A stretch of 11,417 bases of DNA from JBAYVY01 sp041674345 (GTDB taxonomy: Bacteria; Planctomycetota; Phycisphaerae; Phycisphaerales; Zrk34). A program made the translations under genes and the position numbers. The DNA lies in the NCBI GenBank assembly GCA_041674345.1, contig JBAYVY010000084.1:1-11417 (forward strand), read 5' to 3'. The notes beneath the pieces are model-generated. The model saw only the letters and a list, made by a program, of their open reading frames with translations, had not been told where the DNA came from and did not search any database. This document shows positions 6,748-11,417 of the stretch, in pieces (position 1 is the first letter of the stretch; each line of letters starts with the position of its first letter).

Positions 6748-6803
6748 GCGCCCATGCTCCGTTTTTTTGAATCGAAAATCGGAAATCGACAATCGGCAAT
6801 CAC
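6704..6803. repeat. Heptamer inverted repeat spanning the transferase/ligase junction
   Basis: The left arm has four exact CGATTTC units from 6704 and a fifth, CGATTTT, ending at 6738. The right arm (6769-6803) has heptamers GAATCGA, AAATCGG, AAATCGA, CAATCGG and CAATCAC. The two pair as AAAATCGGAAATCG with few mismatches outward. The element runs from the transferase stop codon into codon 15 of the ligase. In the transcript, the ligase GGAG site and GTG start fall in the roughly 30-nt loop. Confidence 0.85.
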
Positions 6804-7909
6804 AATTCCTCTTTCCTCACCCCTCCCCGTTCCATCAATCCCACCACCAGCACAATCGCCAGCGTCTGCGCGAATATCACCCCCGCCTGCCACTGTGCCA
6901 CTCTGCCCAGCATCACGCCCCCCAATCCCGTCGCCAGCGTACACGCATAAATCACGCCCACCGCCGCGGGCCTGCTCAATCCCCGCCTCACCAGCCGATG
7001 CGAAAAATGCTGCGTGTCCCCCCGAAACGGACTGCGCCCCTGACGCAGCCGCAGCAGCGTCACGCTCGTCAGGTCATACAGCGGTATCGCCAGCACCACC
7101 ACCGGCGTCAGCAGCGCCCACCAACGCGATCCCTCCCGCTCAATCGCGCCCGGCGGCAACTCCACATATGTCAGCCGCAGCGAACAGAACGCCAGCACAA
7201 ATCCGATCACCAGCGATCCGCCGTCCCCCATGAAAATCGACGCCGGCGGAAAATTGAAACACAAAAACGCCACCAACGCACCGATCAACAACGCCAGCAC
7301 CCCCGCCACGAACCACTGCTCTCCCAACACCGCCGCGGCCAGAAATATCCCTGCGCAAATCGTCGCCACCCCCGCGCTCAATCCGTCCATGTTGTCCATG
7401 AAATTGAACGCATTCGTGATCGCCGCGAACCACAACACCGTCACCACAATGCTCCCCGTCGGCCCCAGCATCTCCAGCACACGCACGTCAAACCCCATCG
7501 CCATCACTCCCGCCGCCGCCAACTGCACCACCATCTTCACGAACGGCCCCAAATTCACCCGGTCATCCACGATCCCCACCAAATGCAATCCCCCCAGGCA
7601 CGTCAAAAATCCAAACGCCAACTTCGTCGTCTCACGAACCCCCTGCAAATAAATCATCGCGTCCGGCGCCAACCGCCTCCACCAACTCTCCGGCGCCCAC
7701 CACGCACCCGCCAGCAACACCAACATCGGCAGCACCATCGCCCAAAATATCGCTATCCCCCCCGTCACCGGCGTCGGCTCCACGTGTATCTTCCGTTCGC
7801 CCGGCTTATCCACCTGACCCAGCCACTTCGCCATCCGACGGCAAACCCACACCCCCGGCCAGCAAATCACAAACCCCGCGATCATCAATGTCAGACAAGC
7901 CGTCAGCAT
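6800..7909 (-). CDS. WecA/MraY-family polyprenyl-phosphate glycosyl-1-phosphate transferase
   Basis: This 369-residue polytopic membrane enzyme belongs to glycosyltransferase family 4. It would transfer a sugar-1-phosphate from a UDP-sugar to undecaprenyl phosphate on the cytoplasmic face, starting synthesis of an envelope glycan. Family motifs appear in order: DKPGERKIHVEPTPVTGG (34-51), the metal-binding DD pair at 115-116, NAFNFMDNMDGL (166-177), FPPASIFMGDGGS (220-232) and the DTQHFSHRL histidine motif (298-306). MraY normally acts with the cell-division cluster; the pairing here with an O-antigen-ligase-like protein favours a WecA-type role. The sugar cannot be told. The start ATG at 7909 has GAGGA 7 nt upstream. 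It is first in a four-gene minus-strand operon and divergent from the phosphorylase gene. Confidence 0.92.
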   Translation of the reverse strand: MLTACLTLMIAGFVICWPGVWVCRRMAKWLGQVDKPGERKIHVEPTPVTGGIAIFWAMVLPMLVLLAGAWWAPESWWRRLAPDAMIYLQGVRETTKLAFGFLTCLGGLHLVGIVDDRVNLGPFVKMVVQLAAAGVMAMGFDVRVLEMLGPTGSIVVTVLWFAAITNAFNFMDNMDGLSAGVATICAGIFLAAAVLGEQWFVAGVLALLIGALVAFLCFNFPPASIFMGDGGSLVIGFVLAFCSLRLTYVELPPGAIEREGSRWWALLTPVVVLAIPLYDLTSVTLLRLRQGRSPFRGDTQHFSHRLVRRGLSRPAAVGVIYACTLATGLGGVMLGRVAQWQAGVIFAQTLAIVLVVGLMERGGVRKEEL

Positions 7910-7927
7910 CGTTGTGTCCTCAGGGAC

Positions 7928-8011
7928 GAGGGGCTAGGAACGAGGGGTTAGGGGCTGGGGGCCTTTCTTCTCCCTAGCCCCTAGCCCCCAATCCCTAACC
8001 CCTCCTCCCTC
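7928..8011. repeat. Heptamer inverted repeat in the divergent promoter region
   Basis: Left arm from 7930: GGGGCTA, GGAACGA, GGGGTTA, GGGGCTG, then GGGGGCC. Right arm from 7974: CTAGCCC twice, CCAATCC, CTAACCC, CTCCTCC. The arms pair imperfectly around a 10-nt T-rich loop. The element lies between divergent genes, so it is not a terminator in the usual sense and would sit in the leader or promoter of one or both. The unit contains TAG in some frames. Confidence 0.85.
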
Positions 8012-8047
8012 ATCCTAATCGCAATCGTCTCCGCAATCGAACCACGT

Positions 8048-8053
8048 TACCAT
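8048..8053 (+). promoter_or_regulatory. Candidate -10 element for the phosphorylase gene
   Basis: TACCAT ends 7 nt before the ATG and there is no purine-rich ribosome site. That spacing would put the transcript start at or next to the ATG, so the message may be leaderless. The -35 region is poor. Confidence 0.35.
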
Positions 8054-8060
8054 AGCGCCC

Positions 8061-8939
8061 ATGCCCCCCACCACCGTCATCTTCACCGCCGTCGCCCCCG
8101 AAGCCATCCCCATCATCCGCCGCTTGCGGCTTAGCACACGCTCCCCCTCCCAATACACCAGCGAACACACCCTCCTCCAAATCACCGGCATGGGCCAATC
8201 CCGCGCCCGACAATCCGCCCAACAACTCCTCACCAACCTCCGCCCCCAGCGCGTCCTCATCACCGGCCTCTGCGGCGCACTCGACCCCTCCCTGAAAGTC
8301 GCCGACGTTCTGCACGTCACAAAAATCATCACCCGCTCCCCCAACCCCCAAACTTTTACGCCCACGCCAATCGGGCTTGCCTCAACGCCTTTATTCAATG
8401 TCCAATGTGCAATGTCCAATGTGCAATGCAACCCCCGCACACCCCACATCGCACATCGCACATCGCACATCGCACATTCCCCCATTGAGCTTGCTTCAAT
8501 GCCTTCTCTTACTTCCGGGGCGATCCTCTTCACCGCCGACCATCTCATCGCCACCCCTGTTGAAAAATCGCGACTCCGCCAGCAAACCGCCGCTCACGCC
8601 GTTGACATGGAATCCGCCGCCGTCGCCGCCGTGTGTGACGCCCTTCACATCCCCTGGCTCTGCCTTCGGGCCGTCAGCGACACCGCCGATCAATCGCTTC
8701 CCGCTTATCTGGCCGACATGGTGGACCCGCTCGGCCGCCCCCGCCCCCTGGCCGCGCTCCGCCAACTTCTGCCCCACCCCTCGCGCCTCCGTACCCTCAC
8801 CCAAATCGCCCGCCGATCCCGCGCCGCCGTCGATGCGCTCGCTGAAAAAGTTAGGTTGCGGGTCGCGGGTTTCGAGTTTCGAGAAATGCCGGGTGATCCC
8901 CTCTCGAAACCCGAAACTCGAAACCCGAAACTTCCCTAA
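8061..8939 (+). CDS. Nucleoside phosphorylase-like protein (MTA/SAH nucleosidase or HpnG type)
   Basis: This 292-residue protein has the PNP/UDP phosphorylase superfamily fold. Visible motifs are the glycine-rich strand end ITGMGQ (41-46), VLITGLCGALDPSLKVADVLHV (65-86), the nucleoside-binding VDMES (181-185) and the following strand with RAVSDTAD (203-210). The C-terminal pattern after SDTADQSLP resembles the hopanoid-associated HpnG group more than true MTA/SAH nucleosidase, so the substrate is open. Three pieces are repeat-derived: RLRLS near residue 21, a segment of about 55 residues (99-153) between two conserved strands, and the last 29 residues (from 264). Without them the protein is near the family's usual 210-230 residues. 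The stop codon lies just past the final heptamer arm. It is followed after 46 bp by aroC. Confidence 0.75.
   Translation: MPPTTVIFTAVAPEAIPIIRRLRLSTRSPSQYTSEHTLLQITGMGQSRARQSAQQLLTNLRPQRVLITGLCGALDPSLKVADVLHVTKIITRSPNPQTFTPTPIGLASTPLFNVQCAMSNVQCNPRTPHIAHRTSHIAHSPIELASMPSLTSGAILFTADHLIATPVEKSRLRQQTAAHAVDMESAAVAAVCDALHIPWLCLRAVSDTADQSLPAYLADMVDPLGRPRPLAALRQLLPHPSRLRTLTQIARRSRAAVDALAEKVRLRVAGFEFREMPGDPLSKPETRNPKLP
8120..8136 (+). repeat. Dispersed motif CCGCTTGCGGCTTAGCA inside the phosphorylase gene
   Basis: It is identical to the copy at 5811-5827 and one base different from 3348-3364. Here the gene is on the plus strand and reads it as RLRLS; the other two copies are read on the minus strand as AKPQA. 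The core GCCGC-TT-GCGGC is a perfect inverted repeat. Confidence 0.8.
8375..8521 (+). repeat. Compound insertion: heptamer inverted repeat flanked by dispersed motifs
   Basis: In order it holds GCTTGCCTCAACGCCTT (8375-8391), a left arm of CAATGTC/CAATGTG units (8396-8428), a right arm of four CACATCG units plus CACATTC (8445-8479), a second copy of the first motif, GCTTGCTTCAATGCCTT (8489-8505), and the G-rich motif TTCCGGGGC (8513-8521). The arms pair imperfectly. It is translated in frame as part of the phosphorylase. Confidence 0.88.
8851..8937 (+). repeat. Heptamer inverted repeat at the 3' end of the phosphorylase gene
   Basis: Left units from 8851: TTAGGTT, GCGGGTC, GCGGGTT, TCGAGTT, TCGAGAA. 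Right units from 8903 alternate CTCGAAA and CCCGAAA twice, then CTTCCCT. The arms pair over CGGGTTTCGAGTTTCG. The gene reads them as VAGFEFRE and SKPETRNPKL and stops at TAA right after. A single arm of the same unit occurs at 3399-3426. Confidence 0.85.
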
Positions 8940-8973
8940 TCCCAGGCCCCTGGCCCCCAACCCCTGCCCACTC

Positions 8974-8979
8974 TACAAT
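8974..8979 (+). promoter_or_regulatory. Candidate -10 element for aroC
   Basis: TACAAT lies 6 nt before the aroC ATG, and no Shine-Dalgarno sequence is present in cccctcATG. The 17-nt-spaced -35 (TGGCCC) is weak. If used, the aroC message would be leaderless or nearly so. Confidence 0.4.
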
Positions 8980-8985
8980 CCCCTC

Positions 8986-10161
8986 ATGCCCACCCTCACC
9001 TATCAAACCGCCGGTGAATCGCACGGTCGCGGCTGCTTCGCGCTCCTCAACGGCCTGCCCCGCGGCCTGCCCATCGACATCGACTTCATCAACCGCGAAC
9101 TCCATCGCCGACAGGGCGGCTACGGGCGCGGCGGTCGCCAAAAAATCGAAACCGACACCGTTGAGTTCCTCTCCGGAACACGCATGAACCACACCATCGG
9201 CGCTCCCATCCTCATGGCCGTGGGGAACGCCGATCATCGTCTTGACGATCCCGCTCAAACTCCGCCGCTGCATCGCCCGCGCCCCGGTCATGCCGACCTT
9301 GCCGGTTCGATCAAGTGGCTGACCACCGATTGCCGCGAAACCCTCGAACGCGCCTCCGCCCGTGAAACCGCCGCCCGCGTCGCTGCCGGCTCGCTGGCCC
9401 AATGCTTCCTCCGCGCCCTGGGCATCGAATGCTTCGCCTTCGTCCGACAGGTCGGCCAAGCACGCGGCGACTTTGAAGTCACTCCCGAAAACTTCCGTGA
9501 TCTCGAAAAGCGGCGAGACGCCTCCGAATGTTACTGCCCCGACTCCGCCGCCGATGCCGCGATGCGAGACTTCATCAACCAGCAAAAACTCGCCAAGGAC
9601 ACCGCCGGCGGAATCGTCGAGTGTCACGTCTTCAACTGCCCGATCGGCATCGGTTCCTGTGTCAACTGGCAGCAGCGACTCGACGCGCGCATCGCATATG
9701 CCGTCATGGGTATCCAGGCGTTCAAGGGCGTTGAAATCGGCCTGGGTTTCGAGGCCGCCCAACGCCCCGGCTCGCAGGTCCATGATGAAATCTTCTACGA
9801 CGCCTCGCAACGGCAAACCAACAACCTCGGCTACTTCCGGGGATCGAACAACGCCGGCGGTCTCGAAGGCGGCATGACCAACGGCCAACCCCTCGTCGTC
9901 CGCGGCGCGATGAAACCCATCTCCACACTCGGCAAACCGCTCCGCTCCATCGACCTGAACACCAGGCAGCCCAGCGACGCCGGGTGGGAACGCAGCGACA
10001 TCTCCGCCATCAGCGCCGCTTCCGTCGTCATGCAGTCCGTCATCGCCTTCGAGGTCGCCGCCGCCGTCCTCGACAAGTTCGGCGGCGACTCCATGACCGA
10101 ACTCCAACAAAACATCACACAATTCCTCGACACCGCCAGAAAGTTACCATTGCCGGAATAA
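8986..10161 (+). CDS. aroC: Chorismate synthase
   Basis: This 391-residue enzyme catalyses the last shikimate-pathway step, converting 5-enolpyruvylshikimate-3-phosphate to chorismate with reduced FMN. All three family signatures are visible: GESHGRG (10-16), RASARETAARVAAG (122-135) and ERSDISAISAASVV starting at residue 335. NNAGGLEGGMTNGQP, a conserved substrate- and flavin-binding stretch, is near residues 287-301. Length is typical of the long bacterial form. The ATG at 8986 is placed by homology (conserved Tyr-x-x-Ala-Gly-Glu-Ser-His start). The frame stays open upstream into the phosphorylase gene, but that part is repeat and shadow sequence. Start-site context is unusual: no ribosome site but a -10-like TACAAT. 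Chorismate synthase needs reduced flavin, so the flavin-reductase-like gene downstream may be relevant, though separated by a hairpin and its own promoter. Confidence 0.97.
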   Translation: MPTLTYQTAGESHGRGCFALLNGLPRGLPIDIDFINRELHRRQGGYGRGGRQKIETDTVEFLSGTRMNHTIGAPILMAVGNADHRLDDPAQTPPLHRPRPGHADLAGSIKWLTTDCRETLERASARETAARVAAGSLAQCFLRALGIECFAFVRQVGQARGDFEVTPENFRDLEKRRDASECYCPDSAADAAMRDFINQQKLAKDTAGGIVECHVFNCPIGIGSCVNWQQRLDARIAYAVMGIQAFKGVEIGLGFEAAQRPGSQVHDEIFYDASQRQTNNLGYFRGSNNAGGLEGGMTNGQPLVVRGAMKPISTLGKPLRSIDLNTRQPSDAGWERSDISAISAASVVMQSVIAFEVAAAVLDKFGGDSMTELQQNITQFLDTARKLPLPE

Positions 10162-10166
10162 AAATG

Positions 10167-10308
10167 AACCACAAGAGGCACAGAGACACAGAGAGGAAAA
10201 AGCGGAACAGCAGGACAGCGGAAAAGCAGAACATGTTGTCGGGGGGGCCTGATGTTCTGTTGTTTTGCTTTTCCGCTGTTCTGTTTTCATACTCTGTGCC
10301 TCTTGGTT
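10167..10308. repeat. Nested octamer inverted repeat between aroC and the flavin reductase gene
   Basis: Outer arms: AACCACAA, GAGGCACA, GAGACACA on the left (10167-10190) and ctctgtgcctcttggtt on the right (10292-10308), sharing AAGAGGCACAGAG. Inner arms: AGCGGAAC, AGCAGGAC, AGCGGAAA, AGCAGAAC (10201-10232) against 10252-10283. The middle holds a G7 run. It starts 6 bp after the aroC stop and could act as its terminator. The inner octamers are related to those at 2635-2714. Confidence 0.85.
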
Positions 10309-10319
10309 AATCTCTTGCT

Positions 10320-10348
10320 TTGCCATTCCTCGCATCTCCGGTTAGATT
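10320..10348 (+). promoter_or_regulatory. Sigma-70-like promoter for the flavin reductase gene
   Basis: TTGCCA (10320-10325), a 17-nt spacer and TAGATT (10343-10348) match the -35 and -10 consensus at 5/6 and 4/6 positions. The predicted transcript starts near 10355, about 31 nt before the reductase ATG. It lies just after the large hairpin, so this gene is probably transcribed separately from aroC. Confidence 0.55.
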
Positions 10349-10386
10349 GCCCTTCATGGTTTTGGTCCACCGGGAAGCGGTTCATT

Positions 10387-10875
10387 ATGAAGGATGACTC
10401 CAAGACACGCATCGGTCTGGCGATGGGACGCATTCCCCAAAGCATCTACGTGATGACCTCGCATTTCGAGGATCGCATGCGCGGCGTCCTGGTCACCTGC
10501 GTCCAGCAAATGGCCCATGAACCGCCCATGATTATGGTCGCGCTGCCCAAGGGCCGTCCCATCATCCCCCTCATCCACGACTCGCACAGCTTCGCCCTCT
10601 GTCAGATCGCCAGGAACGACAAACTCACCCTCCGCCGCTTCTCCCCACACATCGACGCCGGCGACAACGCCTTTGAAGCCCTCGAAACCACCCGCGGCAT
10701 CACCGGCTCGCCCATCCTCAAAAAAGCCCTCGCCTACCTCGATTGCGAACTGGTCCGGCATATCGACGTCGATGCCGACCACGACATCTACGTCGGACTC
10801 GTCCGCGACGGAAACCTCCTCCAACATGCCGACGAAACCATCGTCCAACTGAGAGACAACGGATTGGAACCGTAG
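10387..10875 (+). CDS. Flavin reductase-like FMN-binding split-barrel protein
   Basis: This 162-residue protein has the flavin-reductase-like domain. The pattern is an N-terminal strand (IPQSIYVMTSHFEDRMRGVL), then VTCVQQMAHEPPMIMVALPK with the flavin-binding start of the barrel, HDSHSFALCQI, and the final strands YLDCELVRHIDVDADHDIYVGLV. Such proteins bind FMN and reduce it with NAD(P)H, usually for a partner oxygenase or oxidase; none is encoded next door. Length is typical for the family. The ATG at 10387 is preferred because the fold starts soon after. GGAAG lies about 10 nt upstream, a weak ribosome site. The stop TAG overlaps the first heptamer of the following inverted repeat. A possible link to flavin-dependent chorismate synthase upstream is speculative. 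Confidence 0.85.
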   Translation: MKDDSKTRIGLAMGRIPQSIYVMTSHFEDRMRGVLVTCVQQMAHEPPMIMVALPKGRPIIPLIHDSHSFALCQIARNDKLTLRRFSPHIDAGDNAFEALETTRGITGSPILKKALAYLDCELVRHIDVDADHDIYVGLVRDGNLLQHADETIVQLRDNGLEP

Positions 10876-10930
10876 CGAGTAGCGAGTCGGGAACCCACAT
10901 CACCACTCACTACTCGCTACCCGCTACTCC
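10872..10930. repeat. Heptamer inverted repeat between the flavin reductase gene and truA
   Basis: GTAGCGA twice (10872-10885) pairs with a right arm of ACTCACT, ACTCGCT, ACCCGCT (10905-10925). GTAGCGAGTAGCGAGT matches its partner at 15 of 16 positions. The first unit supplies the reductase stop codon, and the right arm ends just before the truA ATG. The unit contains a TAG stop in one frame and occurs only between genes here. Confidence 0.85.
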
Positions 10931-10931
10931 C

Positions 10932-11417
10932 ATGCGATACGCCCTGACCATCGCCTACGACGGCAGCGACTTCCACGGCTGGCAGGAACAAGCCCCCCGT
11001 TTAGCGGGTGACACGAAGTGTCCCTCTTCTTCCACCGCCCCCGATGAACTCCGCACCGTTCAGGGCGTCCTCCGCGCCACCCTCCAGCAAGTCCTCCAAC
11101 AACCGATCACCCTCGTCGGCGCCTCCCGCACCGACACCGGCGTCCACGCCCTCGGCCAGGTCGCACATTTCGACGCTGACAACGTTCGCATCCCGCTCGA
11201 ACGCATGACCCTCGCCATCAACAGCCACCTGCCCGATGACATCGACATTCGTGACGTGCGCATCGTGTCCGACCACTTCGACGCGATTCGTCATGCCGTT
11301 GAAAAGCAGTACCGCTATCGCATCTGGAACACGTCCCATCGCCCGCTGATGATCCGCAAACAGGTGCATCACTGCTGGTACACGCTGAACGTCGATGCGA
11401 TGAACGACGCGGCACAA
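10932..11417 (+). CDS. truA: tRNA pseudouridine synthase A, 5' part, with a repeat-derived insertion
   Basis: The first 162 codons are in the window; the 3' end is cut off. TruA converts uridines 38-40 of many tRNA anticodon stems to pseudouridine. The family start ALTIAYDGSDFHGWQ (4-18) is clear, and the catalytic aspartate is Asp68 in SRTDTGVHALGQ (65-76). KQYRYRIWNTSHRP follows, as expected for the central part of the fold. About 15-19 extra residues (roughly 21-40: APRLAGDTKCPSSSTAPDEL) lie between the WQEQ motif and RTVQG, where most family members have three to five. The DNA behind them is the hairpin repeat at 10997-11030. There is no Shine-Dalgarno sequence; the ATG directly follows the right arm of an inverted repeat. 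Confidence 0.93.
   Translation, partial: MRYALTIAYDGSDFHGWQEQAPRLAGDTKCPSSSTAPDELRTVQGVLRATLQQVLQQPITLVGASRTDTGVHALGQVAHFDADNVRIPLERMTLAINSHLPDDIDIRDVRIVSDHFDAIRHAVEKQYRYRIWNTSHRPLMIRKQVHHCWYTLNVDAMNDAAQ
10997..11030 (+). repeat. Hairpin repeat inserted in frame in truA
   Basis: It matches 5386-5419 at 31 of 34 bases. GACAC (11010-11014) pairs with GTGTC (11018-11022) around loop GAA. The other copy has GACGC/GCGTC around GCA, so one pair has changed G-C to A-T on both sides. A second small hairpin, CCCG-TTTAG-CGGG, precedes it. Confidence 0.85.

Noticed and set aside
6748..6792. TTG start at 6792 for the ligase
   Set aside because: It lies inside the right arm of the heptamer repeat and has no ribosome site, whereas the GTG at 6747 has GGAG 9 nt upstream.
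6683..7951. A 422-codon plus-strand open frame
   Set aside because: It is antisense to the transferase, whose motifs are unmistakable, and its translation is low-complexity Arg/His/Gln/Pro.
8396..8479. Tandem short units as a CRISPR array
   Set aside because: Units are 7 bp and directly adjacent with no unique spacers, and no cas genes are present.
8733..8750. Reverse-complement G-rich run in the phosphorylase gene (cgcccccgcccc)
   Set aside because: It lacks the TTCC anchor and could be ordinary GC-rich coding for GRPRP; not counted as a copy.
8377..8985. In-frame upstream extension of aroC
   Set aside because: The frame stays open only because the repeats and C-rich codons lack stops; the extension overlaps the phosphorylase gene out of frame, and chorismate synthase homology begins at the ATG at 8986.
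9835..9843. TTCCGGGG inside aroC as another motif copy
   Set aside because: It encodes part of the conserved YFRGSNNAGG stretch expected in chorismate synthase, so it is native sequence.
8851..10122. A 423-codon minus-strand open frame
   Set aside because: It is antisense to aroC and has no recognisable motifs; it reflects GC-rich third positions.

Overview
The window is GC-rich bacterial chromosomal DNA. It carries ordinary genes for transport, cell-envelope glycans, aromatic amino acids and tRNA modification, threaded with many short repeats. The gene content, the C-rich coding and the in-frame low-complexity insertions suggest a Planctomycetota-like bacterium (perhaps Phycisphaerae). This is inference from style, not from a marker gene.

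Layout. At 1-92 (-) is the 5' end of a possible IS66-type transposase gene. A CBS-pair protein (212-652, -) is divergent from a LeuT-type NSS sodium symporter (860-2422, +), which is translationally coupled to a 71-residue single-helix subunit (2419-2634). A hairpin separates these from a convergent minus-strand operon. In transcription order the operon is a WecA/MraY-like glycosyl-1-phosphate transferase (7909-6800), an O-antigen ligase/polymerase-like membrane protein (6747-4402), an amidohydrolase_2 family hydrolase (4326-3289) and a small lipoprotein (3292-2717). Divergent from the operon is a plus-strand series: a nucleoside-phosphorylase-like protein (8061-8939), aroC (8986-10161), a flavin-reductase-like protein (10387-10875) and the 5' part of truA (10932 to the window end).

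The glycosyl-1-phosphate transferase probably makes an undecaprenyl-PP-sugar and the ligase-like protein polymerises or transfers the glycan. The symporter, the CBS protein and the plus-strand genes appear to be unrelated housekeeping functions.

The striking feature is the repeats. (i) Seven inverted-repeat elements have arms built of 7-bp (two of them 8-bp) units, with a different unit sequence in each element. They lie at gene boundaries, or inside coding sequence when the unit has no stop codon in any frame. (ii) Four short dispersed motifs occur about twenty times inside or next to genes: TTCCGGGGGCGGGGG, CCGCTTGCGGCTTAGCA, a hairpin beginning CCGTTTAGCGGGTGAC, and GCTTGCCTCAACGCCTT. All point the same way on the plus strand whatever the host gene's direction. 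The hairpin has a compensatory base-pair change between its two copies. These motifs add extra peptide segments to loops or ends of the ligase, the hydrolase, the phosphorylase and TruA. I saw no tRNA, rRNA, CRISPR array or prophage.
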